A stretch of DNA of 64,000 nt from Cohnella fermenti (GTDB lineage Bacteria; Bacillota; Bacilli; Paenibacillales; Paenibacillaceae), in the NCBI RefSeq assembly GCF_004801405.1, contig NZ_SSOB01000001.1:124001-188000 (forward strand), written 5' to 3'. The notes beneath the pieces are model-generated. The model was not told the origin of the DNA. It saw only the letters and a program-made list of their open reading frames with translations, and searched no databases. Positions 35,447 to 43,600 of this stretch are shown in pieces. Positions within the stretch are counted from its first letter, which is position 1. The number at the start of each line of letters is the position of its first letter. A program made the translations under genes and the position numbers.

Positions 35447-35659
35447 AAAACGCGGAATCGCCGGAACAAGGGTGAGGTTACGATTGCAAGCCCGTCTCGT
35501 ATAAGGCGGCGGTTGCCTTGGAAGATAAGTCGCGCGGGGGCATAAAGTATAGCGCTTTATAGCCTCCTCGGCGAAGTTAGCGGCCCGTTGCGGGTATGCT
35601 CTCTCTATTAGCGGCAATACTACTAGTAGTGATAGTCATAGGAGGAAGGGGAGAGCAGG

Positions 35660-35917
35660 ATGACGAAGCCGTTTAACGTGCTGCTCACATTCAAGTCCGG
35701 CAAGCAGAGAATCGTGACGATTGTCGATTGCGATGGGTTCGTCGAGCTTCAGAGCCGCTGCTACAAGGAGAATTTTACGCTGTATCCGGCGCTGGGCTTC
35801 TCGTTCAAAGTATCGGAGATCGCGACGATGGAGCCGACCTCGGAGATGACCGACGCGCTGCAGGGGCAGTTGGAGCTGTATGAATGGTTGGGAATCGGCG
35901 AGGCGAAGGAAGGGTAA
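35660..35917 (+). CDS. Small conserved-looking protein of unknown function
   Basis: 85 residues with AGGAGGAAGGGGAG upstream of the ATG. The protein is a compact alpha/beta chain (FNVLLTFKSGKQRIVTIVD, then a Cys-containing helix and FKVSEIATMEPTSEM) with no signal peptide, membrane segment or known motif. It stands alone, downstream of the repeat array and ahead of a strong terminator, so it is probably its own transcription unit. Confidence 0.7.
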   Translation: MTKPFNVLLTFKSGKQRIVTIVDCDGFVELQSRCYKENFTLYPALGFSFKVSEIATMEPTSEMTDALQGQLELYEWLGIGEAKEG

Positions 35918-35958
35918 GAGGAACACGGAACAGGCCATTATTGTTATCGAATTCAGAC

Positions 35959-35996
35959 AACCGCCAACGAGCGAGGGGCTCGAGGCGGTTTTTTTA
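35959..35996 (+). terminator. Rho-independent terminator
   Basis: AACCGCC and GGCGGTT form the outer stem around a CGAGC/GCTCG inner stem, followed by seven to eight T. It ends the small unknown gene at 35917. Confidence 0.88.
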
Positions 35997-36081
35997 TGAT
36001 TTTCTGCTCGTTCAAAGAGTCCATTATCGGAAAAACGACGACAGAGCGCTACAGATCCCATTGGAGTAAGCGAGCGGTTGG

Positions 36082-36906
36082 TCAGGGAACCGTGTTGCTG
36101 ATCTCCTTCATGAAGCCGTTACGGCCAGCCAGTCCCACCTCTTGCCAGATCGCGTCTTTGGCATCGGTGCTGAATTCATGCCATTGGCTCTTGGTGGCAT
36201 CATACAGCATAACATCCGAATTCTCGCCCAGTTGGAAGTAGAGAGCATAGCTCTGCAAGCTGGCCCCCTGGCCGTCGACGAAGTCGAGCCGCGAGCCTAC
36301 ATAGTAGCCTCCCGTATCGACCAGATGGAACGACCATGAATAGCTGGCGGGGGCTTCAACCTCCTGGCCTTTGTTCTCCTCCAGCAGTTGATAGAGCGCC
36401 GCAATATGGGCGTTCCCGCCGATCTGGTTAACGATGCTGCCCATCGTCGCATAGATTTCGTGCAGGGCGGCCTTCACCGGCACGCCTTCGATCGTCAGCG
36501 GTTCGGTGTCCACCGTCACCGTTCCGTCCCGGTAATCGATGGTGGAGCCGAACGTCTCCGCGATGAAGCGCAAGGGCACATAGATACGATTGTTCTTCAA
36601 GTACGGCTCGGCGTCGAGGGCGACCGGCTCGCCGTTCTTCGTCGCGGCGCTGCTGTTCGGCTTAAGCTTGATCGTGATGCCGTTGTACGTCAGCGTCGCT
36701 TCGGAATTCGCCCAATTCACCTTTGCGCCCAGATTCTCGCCGATGATCCGCAGGGGCACCATCGTCCGGCTGTGTTGAACTTCGGGTTGCACGTCGCTCT
36801 GGAGCGTAATGCCGTCAATAACCATAGCCGGTGCTGCCGCGTAAGCGGGCGACGAGAACAGGAGTACAGCAGATGCGACGACCAGCGAGATACTGCTTTT
36901 CTTCAT
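36082..36906 (-). CDS. Secreted protein with copper-amine-oxidase N-terminal-type stalk domains
   Basis: 274 residues. A signal peptide (MKKSSISLVVASAVLLFSS...AYA) is cut near residue 24. Two stalk repeats follow (~25-80 with MVPLRIIGENLGAKVNW; ~85-135 with IYVPLRFIAETFGSTIDY), then a ~140-residue C-terminal region of unknown fold. These stalks are common on secreted Paenibacillaceae proteins and probably mediate wall or partner attachment; there is no amine oxidase. RBS CCGGAGG lies 7 nt before the ATG. Confidence 0.87.
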   Translation of the reverse strand: MKKSSISLVVASAVLLFSSPAYAAAPAMVIDGITLQSDVQPEVQHSRTMVPLRIIGENLGAKVNWANSEATLTYNGITIKLKPNSSAATKNGEPVALDAEPYLKNNRIYVPLRFIAETFGSTIDYRDGTVTVDTEPLTIEGVPVKAALHEIYATMGSIVNQIGGNAHIAALYQLLEENKGQEVEAPASYSWSFHLVDTGGYYVGSRLDFVDGQGASLQSYALYFQLGENSDVMLYDATKSQWHEFSTDAKDAIWQEVGLAGRNGFMKEISNTVP

Positions 36907-36946
36907 GGATTATCCTCCGGAATTAGACAAACGTTCAAAAATTTCG

Positions 36947-36964
36947 CTATCGCTATAACGATAG
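36947..36964. promoter_or_regulatory. Imperfect palindrome upstream of the stalk-domain gene
   Basis: CTATCGCTATAACGATAG matches its reverse complement at 16 of 18 positions and lies about 40 nt upstream of the start codon. It may be an operator for an unidentified regulator. Confidence 0.45.
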
Positions 36965-37024
36965 ACGCATGCCGCCTCGATTTGTTGCACGGCTTGATGT
37001 CCCAGCGGCAGGGGAGCGACAGTC

Positions 37025-37053
37025 TTGACACCTTCGCGCCCGAGGGCTACAAT
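37025..37053 (+). promoter_or_regulatory. Sigma-A promoter of the serC T-box transcript
   Basis: TTGACA at 37025-37030, 17-nt spacer, TACAAT at 37048-37053. It implies transcription from about 37060, giving a ~250-nt leader ahead of serC. Confidence 0.85.
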
Positions 37054-37059
37054 TAACCT

Positions 37060-37275
37060 CAATTAAACATCCGGATTATGCCGATGAAGAGATTCCAACT
37101 CGGAGGCGTTCTCGTCAAGAGCGGTTCGCGCGAACCGACTCCTAAGCTTACCGGCCCCGCCCGTTACCGCGGAACCAAGAGGATCGAATCCGCCCATCGG
37201 GCGCGGTTCGATCAAGTTGGGTGGCACCGCGAGCTGACGCTCCTCGTCCCAATTAGGGACTGGGGGCGTCTTTTT
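37060..37275 (+). ncRNA. T-box riboswitch leader of serC
   Basis: The conserved T-box bulge sequence GGGTGGCACCGCGAG is at 37219-37233, after a structured stem I region (GATGAAGAG near 37083). A terminator follows: a GACGC...GCGTC stem at 37236-37269 with five T. Uncharged tRNA should pair with the specifier codon and the T-box bulge and prevent terminator formation. Control of a serine-biosynthesis gene predicts tRNA-Ser; a UCC at 37140-37142 is a possible specifier, not proven. Confidence 0.9.
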
Positions 37276-37311
37276 GTTTGCCGCACAACCAACGGGAGAG
37301 GATGAGGAGCT

Positions 37312-38397
37312 ATGGGTCGAGTGTACAATTTCAACCCGGGACCGGCGGCACTGCCGCTTGAGGTGCTGGAGCAGGGACAGCGGGCGTTCGTCGAATACGA
37401 GGGCATGGGGATGTCGCTCATGGAGATGTCCCATCGAAGCAAGCCGGTTGAGAAAATAATCGGAGAAACGGAGGAGCTCCTGCTGAAGCTGATCGGCCTG
37501 GATACGGGGTACGAGGTTCTGTTCATGGGAGGCGGGGCGAGCGCACAGTTCGCTCTAGTCCCGATGAATTATCTCGCAGCGGACAAGGTTGGCCGTTACG
37601 TGCTGTCGGGAAGCTTCTCGGAGAAGGCGTACGAGGAAGCGGGCAAGCTTGGCCGGACGGAGATTGCGGCCAGCGGCAAGGCGGATCGCTGGGCGAAGCT
37701 GCCGGAGCTCGGCGGACTGTCGCTCCCCGCGGATACCGCCTACGTTCATCTGACGACCAACAACACCATCGAGGGCTCGCAGTGGACGGACATTCCCGAT
37801 GCGGGAGACATTCCGCTGATCGGCGACATGACAAGCGACATTCTCAGCCGCCGCCTCGATTGGACGAAGTTCGCGATGTTCTATGCGGGCGCGCAGAAGA
37901 ACCTCGGACCCGCCGGAGTGACGGCCGTCGTCATCCGAAGCGATCTGCTGCAGCGGGCGGACGAGGGGATTCCGACGATTTTCCAATATGCCGCCATGGC
38001 AAAGAACAAGTCGCTGTACAACACGCCGCCGGTCCATTCGATCTACATGATGAAGCTGATGCTCGAATGGACCGAGAGCCAAGGCGGCATCGCCGAGATG
38101 GAGAAGCGGAGCGAAGAGAAGGCTGCTCTGCTCTACGAGGCCGTCGACACAAGCGCAGGGTTCTATCGGGGAATCGTCGACGCGCCGGATCGGTCGCGGA
38201 TGAACGTGACATGGCGGATGCAGGACGAAGCGCTGGAGAAGAAGTTCGCGCTGGAGTCGGCGCAGTACGGCTTGATCGGCCTGGCCGGCCACCGCAGCGT
38301 CGGGGGCATGCGCGCCTCGATCTACAACGGGGTGCCGGTCGAAGCTTGCCGGGCACTCGCCTCCTACATGCGCGACTTCGCCAATCGCCACGGGTAA
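37312..38397 (+). CDS. serC: Phosphoserine aminotransferase
   Basis: 361 residues, the usual length. VYNFNPGPAALP at the N-terminus, GGGASAQFALVPMN (residues 68-81) and YAGAQKNLGPAG with Lys196 as PLP lysine are hallmark segments; GGMRASIYNGVP near the C-terminus is the usual SerC ending. It converts 3-phosphohydroxypyruvate plus glutamate to phosphoserine in serine synthesis. It is preceded by a promoter and T-box, so expression should rise when tRNA-Ser is uncharged. RBS GAGAGGATGAGG precedes the ATG. Confidence 0.97.
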   Translation: MGRVYNFNPGPAALPLEVLEQGQRAFVEYEGMGMSLMEMSHRSKPVEKIIGETEELLLKLIGLDTGYEVLFMGGGASAQFALVPMNYLAADKVGRYVLSGSFSEKAYEEAGKLGRTEIAASGKADRWAKLPELGGLSLPADTAYVHLTTNNTIEGSQWTDIPDAGDIPLIGDMTSDILSRRLDWTKFAMFYAGAQKNLGPAGVTAVVIRSDLLQRADEGIPTIFQYAAMAKNKSLYNTPPVHSIYMMKLMLEWTESQGGIAEMEKRSEEKAALLYEAVDTSAGFYRGIVDAPDRSRMNVTWRMQDEALEKKFALESAQYGLIGLAGHRSVGGMRASIYNGVPVEACRALASYMRDFANRHG

Positions 38398-38549
38398 CGG
38401 GACAGGCGGAATTTGCTCCTGTGCCGTACAGCAATCTATCGATTGTACAGTAGACACTCCTTCGGCTCTCCCTCATAGTAGCAGCAGCGGCTCCTTCCCC
38501 TCGCGGGGAGGGGCCGTGATCGAGAGAGAAGAGAGGGAGCGAGTGAGCG

Positions 38550-40217
38550 ATGAACAACAACCATACTCTTAAGCAAGCTGCGAATGTTCCTTCGGTGAAG
38601 CTGGCCGACTTGTCCGTGCGGGAGAAGATCGGGCAGACGGTTGTCCTGCTGTCCGGCCGGGCGAAGGAGATTGAGGCGCACGGCAGCCTTGAAGCTTTCC
38701 TCGAGAAGTATCCGGTCGGGGGCTTCTTCGTCGGTGCGGAGATCATCAAGGACGTCATGACGAGCAACGGCTTCGAGCAGGTGAAGGAAGCGACGGAGCA
38801 GTACAAGGCGGCGACGAAGATCCCGCTGATCTTCGCTTCGGATCTGGAGAACGGCTGCGGGAGCATGATTCCCGGCTTGACGAAGCTGCCGTTCCCGATG
38901 GCGCTCGGCGCGACGAAGAGCGAGCAGCTTGCCTACGATTACGGCAAGGCGACGGCGCTGGAAGCGCGGTTGGCCGGCGTGAACTGGACGTTCTCCCCGG
39001 TCGCCGACCTGAACGTCAACCGCTTCAACCCGATTACGTGCATTCGCGCGATCTCCGACAAGCCGGAATGGGCGATCCCGCTGCTGAAGGCGCTGATTCG
39101 AGGCATGCAGGACCACGGGCTGGCGGCAACGGCCAAGCACTTCCCCGGCGACGGCTGCGATTATCGCGATCAGCACCTGACGACAACGGTGAATTCGTTG
39201 TCCCGCGAGGACTGGCTGCGGCAGCACGGCGCCGTGTTCCAGGCTTTGATCGACGACGGCCTCGCTTCGATTATGACGGGGCATATCTCGCTGCCGTCGT
39301 TCCAGGCGGAGACGGTTCTCGGCGGGCGTTATCTTCCCGCGACGCTGTCCGCGGAGCTGTCGGATACGCTGCTTAAGCGTCAGATGGGCTTCCGGGGGGC
39401 CATCGTCAGCGACGCGCTTATTATGGGCGGCTACCTGAAGTGGTACGAGCGAAGCGAGGCGTACCTGCGGACGCTGAAGGCGGGCACCGACCTGATGCTG
39501 TGGCCGGAGCTGACGTACTTCGAGACCGTGGAACGGGCGCTGGAATCGGGCGAATTGACGATGGAGAGATTGGACGACGCGGTGGAGAGAGTGCTGCGGT
39601 TGAAGCGGCGCTTCGGCGTGCTCGCTTCGGAAGAAGAGACGGCGCCTATCCCGATCGAGGAGACGGAAGCCGAGGCGATTGAGGTGTTCGCGAATCGGAC
39701 GGCACAGCAGGTGGCCGAGCGCAGCCTGACGCTTGTTCGCGACGAGCTTGGCCTTCTTCCTGCGGCTCCCGAAGCGGTGCGCAACGTTCTCGTCATCGGC
39801 ATTACGCCGTCCGCCGCCGATTATGAGGAGCTGTCCACGCTGAAGGACGCGTTCGAGCGGCGCGGCATCCGGGCGGAGATGATTCGGGGCGTCTGGTACG
39901 AGGACCTGATCAAGCGCGAACCGGAGTTCGACCTCATCGTCTATGCGCCGATTGTCCGTCATCATCACCCGATGGGGCCGCTCGCCTTCAGTGCGGATGA
40001 AGCTTCCGCCTGCTGGAGCGCGCTGACCGCCGGCCGCTCCAAGTCGGTTGTCGTCTCCTTCGGCTCGCCGTACGTCATGGCCGACTACTTCGACATGGCA
40101 CCGGTTGCCGTGAACGCATACAGCAACGTGCCGTCTTCGCACGAAGCATTCGTGCGCGCACTGCTGGGCGAGATTCCGTTCGCGGGAAGCGCTCCGGTCG
40201 ATAATTTATACGCTTAA
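38550..40217 (+). CDS. GH3-family beta-N-acetylhexosaminidase (NagZ-like)
   Basis: 555 residues with no signal peptide. The barrel holds AAKHFPGDGCDYRDQH, the NagZ-type KHFPGD...H signature that replaces the acid/base of other GH3 enzymes. AIVSDALIMGG carries the nucleophile Asp. A C-terminal ~200-residue alpha/beta domain follows (VLVIGITPSAADYEELSTLK), as in Bacillus-type NagZ. It should remove beta-linked N-acetylglucosamine from muropeptides or chitin-like fragments. It has its own upstream region after a GC-rich hairpin (38491-38518) that lacks a U run. Confidence 0.88.
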   Translation: MNNNHTLKQAANVPSVKLADLSVREKIGQTVVLLSGRAKEIEAHGSLEAFLEKYPVGGFFVGAEIIKDVMTSNGFEQVKEATEQYKAATKIPLIFASDLENGCGSMIPGLTKLPFPMALGATKSEQLAYDYGKATALEARLAGVNWTFSPVADLNVNRFNPITCIRAISDKPEWAIPLLKALIRGMQDHGLAATAKHFPGDGCDYRDQHLTTTVNSLSREDWLRQHGAVFQALIDDGLASIMTGHISLPSFQAETVLGGRYLPATLSAELSDTLLKRQMGFRGAIVSDALIMGGYLKWYERSEAYLRTLKAGTDLMLWPELTYFETVERALESGELTMERLDDAVERVLRLKRRFGVLASEEETAPIPIEETEAEAIEVFANRTAQQVAERSLTLVRDELGLLPAAPEAVRNVLVIGITPSAADYEELSTLKDAFERRGIRAEMIRGVWYEDLIKREPEFDLIVYAPIVRHHHPMGPLAFSADEASACWSALTAGRSKSVVVSFGSPYVMADYFDMAPVAVNAYSNVPSSHEAFVRALLGEIPFAGSAPVDNLYA

Positions 40218-40245
40218 GGCCGTTAATTCTAAACGATGCGAAGAG

Positions 40246-40296
40246 AACTCCCCCCGGTTCCAAGGTGCCGTCGCACCTTGAGCCCGGGGGGAGTTT
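40246..40296 (+). terminator. Hairpin terminator after the GH3 gene
   Basis: AACTCCCCCCGG...CCGGGGGGAGTT encloses a second perfect stem, CAAGGTGC/GCACCTTG, and is followed by TTTGATCTT. It lies about 30 nt past the stop codon. The following sequence to 40539 holds the second repeat array and nothing else recognised. Confidence 0.8.
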
Positions 40297-40355
40297 GATC
40301 TTATAGGCTAGGGATTACATCCGAACATCCTCGTACTGCGTCGAATGATCATTTT

Positions 40356-40527
40356 ATGCTAAAAACCGCATCCAATTGCCCCACGACGGCACCGATCAGC
40401 CAATTGAATGCTAAAAACCACATAAAAGCAGCACAAACGAACCTCGAACGCTCTCATGAATGCTAAAAATCGCATAAAAGCGGCATAGACAAGCCTCGAA
40501 CGCTCTCATGAATGCTAAAAACCGCAT
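40356..40527. repeat. Regular array 2: four 16-bp elements at exact 52-bp spacing
   Basis: Elements start at 40356, 40408, 40460 and 40512: ATGCTAAAAACCGCAT, ATGCTAAAAACCACAT, ATGCTAAAAATCGCAT, ATGCTAAAAACCGCAT. All three intervals are 52 bp. The 36-bp spacers 2 and 3 are 31/36 identical (all five differences are transitions), and the sequence after elements 1 and 4 shares CCAATYGCC. Spacer 2 begins like the third spacer of array 1 (AAAA, then CAGCACAA). The array sits between the convergent GH3 and GH78 genes, 12 nt from the latter's stop codon. Confidence 0.9.
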
Positions 40528-40539
40528 CCAATCGCCGTT

Positions 40540-43476
40540 TTAGTACACGACTTCCTCCAACTCGCCTTCCAACCCTTCGGGCCAGACGACGTTCACGCTC
40601 ACCTCGCGCGGATGCTCGACCCTCAGCTTCATCCGTGCGTCGGACCGTGTCCACCGGACGCCGATATGGCCGCCCTGCGGCAGCGGGACGGAGCCGCTCG
40701 CCCACGCGAGATCGGAAGGCTGCGGCGCAATCTCGACCGTCTGCCATCCGGCATCCTTCCGGTTGACTCCGAGCGCGCTGGCGCCGAGGAAGTAGCCGGG
40801 GGCCGCGGACCAGGCGTGGCAGTGGCTGCGCGTCAATTGCTTCGGATTGGCGCGGTTCTCCGCGAAGTTCGGATACATCTCCCAGCAGGTCGTCGCCTCG
40901 TGCTCGATCATCGCGCCGTAGTTGCGGCGGATATCGGCCAGAATCTGCGCGTGGCGGCCGGATCGGACAAGCGCCTCGTAGTAGAAGAACGACATGAACG
41001 GGCTGCCGATCTGCACGAATTCGGCGGGGGGAGCCGCCAGATAGCCGTCGATCGTCGCTCTTCGTTCGCCCTCGGCGACCTCGCACAGGTATGCAACGAC
41101 TTGCGTCTGCATGCTGAAGATGTCCGAGCGCCTGCCGTCCGGGTGAATGCAATCCAGATACGCGCGGCGGGTGTCGTCCCACAGCCGACCGTTGATGGCC
41201 TCTGCGAGAGAGTCCGAGCTGGCCGCGAAGCCGGCTTCCTCGGCTTCGTGCGCCAGTCCCGCCGCTTCGGCGATGGCGGCCGCCTTGCGAAGCGCCTTCA
41301 CGAGGAACAGGTTCTGGTGCGTGACGATGCCGTCGTTCGGCTGGTCGATGGGCGCCCAGTCGAGCAGGTTCCAGCCCTTCATGTTCAAGAGACCGTCTTT
41401 GTCCAGATGGGTCAGGTAGTGAACGAGCGTATGGCGAACCGCCGGCCATATCCGCTGGGCGAACGCCCGGTCGCCGGTGTGGCCGATGAATTCCTCGCAG
41501 GCGATGACCCAGAAGAACGTCCAGTTCGGAATGACGCTGCTCCAGGCGCTCGGCACCTGGTCGACATACAGCGGAGTCATCTCCGAGGAGCCGGGTACGA
41601 GATTGAGGCATCGCTTGACGATGTCGGTCGCGCCGAACACATAGTAGTTGACGAGCGCTTCGTTGCGGGCGTCGCCGACCCAGAATACCTGCTCATAGGC
41701 CGGACAATCGACGAACGTGTCCTCCATGCACAGCCTTGTCGTATGGCGGCTGATCTCCCAGATGTCGTTCAACAGCGGGTCGGAGCAGCGGAAGGTGCCC
41801 TGATTGGCGACGGGATAGTTGCTCTGATGAATGTAAATCTCATGGAGCTTGACCGGCTCCCGCTTGCCCGAGGCATTGCCCGAGACATTGTTCGAGACAT
41901 CGGCAGAGGGATCGCCGCCTGCGGCGCTTCGCACCGTCGCGATCAAGTACCTCAGTCCCCGGCGAACCGGAGACAGATAGCGCTGCCGGCCCTCGCGGCA
42001 TACGTAGCGGAGCGTGTTGTCCAGGCCGTACGTGTGCTGCGTGTAGTCGTCCCGGCGATATTCGACGCCGTACAGATCGAGGATCGTGCCGGCCGGCGCT
42101 TCGATCTCGAAGCCGATGAAGCCGGACTGCTCCTTGCCGAGGTCGATGACGAGCTCGCAATCCCCGACGTCGAACCGGGGCAGCGCGGCGGGCTCGGGAA
42201 CGGGCAGGACGGCCCGTACAAGCTCCGGCGCGACCGGCTTGCGTTCGACGCGGGTGCGCCACACGCTTAAGCCGAACACATCCGCTTCCGTATACATGCC
42301 GGGATCGAGCGGTCTGGCCCACTCCCGATAAGCTTCCAGCTCCGCAGCCGAGGAGACGGCTGCCAGCGCCAAATAATCCGCATGATCGCAGCTAAGCTCG
42401 CGAGCCCCCTGATGGTCGATATATTCCACATGATCGAACGGCCCGTATGTCGCGAACGGAGTGCCTGCGCCTGCTTCAAGCTCACCGAGCGGCGAGCGAA
42501 GGGAGAACGGCGCATCCGCGTCAAGGCCGAAGTGGAAGCTGCCGCCGTGGTTCGACGCCGTCGCGTCGAGCAGCAGCAGATGGTCGCCGGCCGGAAGCGC
42601 CAGCTCCGCATACTGCTCCGGCTGCTCTCCGCGCCATTCCTTCACGGCGACTCCGCCGACGTAGAAGCTGCCCGACGGCAAGCCTGTCGGAAGCCCGACG
42701 GTGACGGTTCCCGCCCGTTCAAGACGAAGGACGGTTGCGAGATAACCGCAGTACCGGATCGGATTCGCATGGTCCGCACTCTCCGGCACGAACTGGTTGC
42801 GCATATCGATCGCGGCCATGAAGGCAGGCGTCTCGACGCGGTTGACCTCCAGAATGGCTGCCGGGTACAGCTTCTCTTCCGTCAGGTAAGGGATATCGCG
42901 CGGCACCAGCTTCGTCCACGGAGCCGTTCCGACCGGCCCGATGACGACGGCGCGCTCCCAGGCCGAGTCGTCGTACCCTTCGCCGCTCCAATCGCCGTCT
43001 TCTTCCCTGGCGTCGATGATCTCGGAGAAGCCCTGCTGACAACTCATGCGCGGAGCCGCTCGCGAGAAGCCCGCGAGCGGGCGAGTTCTCCACTCGCCAT
43101 CGGTTGCCGCCAGCGCAACATCGCCCGCCGCGACTTCCGCCAGCAGGCCGCCGCGCCCCCGAATGTAATAGAAGTTCGCAACCCCGAAGTGAAGCACAAG
43201 AATCGCGAGCGTATTGACCGCGCCGGGCCGGAGGAGGTGGCCGATCTCATACGTATCGTAGAACTGCTCGTGAGGCCACGAGCGAACCGGACCGCGGCCG
43301 ACCCGCATGCCGTTCACATAGAGCACATAGCGCGAATCCGCGCACAGGCGAACCTGCGCCTGGCCGGCGAAGTCGGCGGGGCATTCGAACTGCTTGCGGA
43401 AGCAGCGCCATTCGTTGCGCGGGCTGCTCTCGCCGCCGCCCCAAATCCAGGATGCCGTCCAATCATGAGTGGTCAT
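40540..43476 (-). CDS. GH78-type alpha-L-rhamnosidase-like protein
   Basis: 978 residues from the ATG at 43476; in-frame codons further upstream would extend it but lack clear initiation signals. The N-terminal TASWIWGGG and beta-sandwich domains (~1-400) precede an (alpha/alpha)6 barrel beginning near residue 560 with DPLLNDIWEISRHTTRLCME and EDTFVDCPAYEQVFWVGDA, the family 78 landmark (usually DCPxRE...GWxGDA, here altered). A C-terminal beta-domain follows. No signal peptide, so intracellular. It should act on rhamnosides or a related glycan. It diverges from the AraC gene of the importer locus. Confidence 0.83.
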   Translation of the reverse strand: MTTHDWTASWIWGGGESSPRNEWRCFRKQFECPADFAGQAQVRLCADSRYVLYVNGMRVGRGPVRSWPHEQFYDTYEIGHLLRPGAVNTLAILVLHFGVANFYYIRGRGGLLAEVAAGDVALAATDGEWRTRPLAGFSRAAPRMSCQQGFSEIIDAREEDGDWSGEGYDDSAWERAVVIGPVGTAPWTKLVPRDIPYLTEEKLYPAAILEVNRVETPAFMAAIDMRNQFVPESADHANPIRYCGYLATVLRLERAGTVTVGLPTGLPSGSFYVGGVAVKEWRGEQPEQYAELALPAGDHLLLLDATASNHGGSFHFGLDADAPFSLRSPLGELEAGAGTPFATYGPFDHVEYIDHQGARELSCDHADYLALAAVSSAAELEAYREWARPLDPGMYTEADVFGLSVWRTRVERKPVAPELVRAVLPVPEPAALPRFDVGDCELVIDLGKEQSGFIGFEIEAPAGTILDLYGVEYRRDDYTQHTYGLDNTLRYVCREGRQRYLSPVRRGLRYLIATVRSAAGGDPSADVSNNVSGNASGKREPVKLHEIYIHQSNYPVANQGTFRCSDPLLNDIWEISRHTTRLCMEDTFVDCPAYEQVFWVGDARNEALVNYYVFGATDIVKRCLNLVPGSSEMTPLYVDQVPSAWSSVIPNWTFFWVIACEEFIGHTGDRAFAQRIWPAVRHTLVHYLTHLDKDGLLNMKGWNLLDWAPIDQPNDGIVTHQNLFLVKALRKAAAIAEAAGLAHEAEEAGFAASSDSLAEAINGRLWDDTRRAYLDCIHPDGRRSDIFSMQTQVVAYLCEVAEGERRATIDGYLAAPPAEFVQIGSPFMSFFYYEALVRSGRHAQILADIRRNYGAMIEHEATTCWEMYPNFAENRANPKQLTRSHCHAWSAAPGYFLGASALGVNRKDAGWQTVEIAPQPSDLAWASGSVPLPQGGHIGVRWTRSDARMKLRVEHPREVSVNVVWPEGLEGELEEVVY

Positions 43477-43550
43477 CGACCACACCGCCTTTGTCGAAGG
43501 AATAGGTGAATACCCTTCCATTCTACGATGCCAGCCCCGGTAAAAAAGAG

Positions 43551-43579
43551 TTGATCCTGCCATTAAAGAAGGGTAATCT
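43551..43579 (+). promoter_or_regulatory. Sigma-A-like promoter for the AraC/two-component genes
   Basis: TTGATC at 43551-43556, 17-nt spacer, TAATCT at 43574-43579, 21 nt before the AraC start codon. The -10 is imperfect, as expected for a regulated promoter in the divergent region. Confidence 0.5.
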
Positions 43580-43600
43580 GACAATGAAGGGGGCGGAGAG

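Larger units (their letters stand above)
34845..35659. other. 815-bp gene-free region with terminator, simple repeat, hairpin and 52-bp-period array
   Basis: No convincing gene is present. In order it holds a terminator (34881), a GAACCC tandem repeat (34939), about 190 bp with no recognised signal, an 8-bp-arm inverted repeat (35226), the four-unit repeat array (35275) and 200 bp leading to the next gene, whose RBS is AGGAGG. Frames running through the GAACCC repeat encode Pro-Glu or Arg-Thr dipeptide runs and have no RBS. Confidence 0.75.

Noticed and set aside
38491..38518. GC-rich hairpin between serC and the GH3 gene as a terminator
   Set aside because: The stem (CCCCTCGCGGGG core) is strong but has no T run on either strand, so it is noted in the GH3 entry and not called.
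38436..40142. 568-codon minus-strand frame opposite the GH3 gene
   Set aside because: Its composition is Arg/His/Leu-rich without domains, and the plus strand has the full GH3 signature and an RBS.
40356..40766. Array elements as start sites of micro-ORFs (ATG CTA AAA ACC ACA TAA reads MLKTT)
   Set aside because: Only some units give this reading; others have ATG TGA or run on into the GH78 gene's antisense strand. No ribosome binding site precedes them and 52 bp breaks frame.
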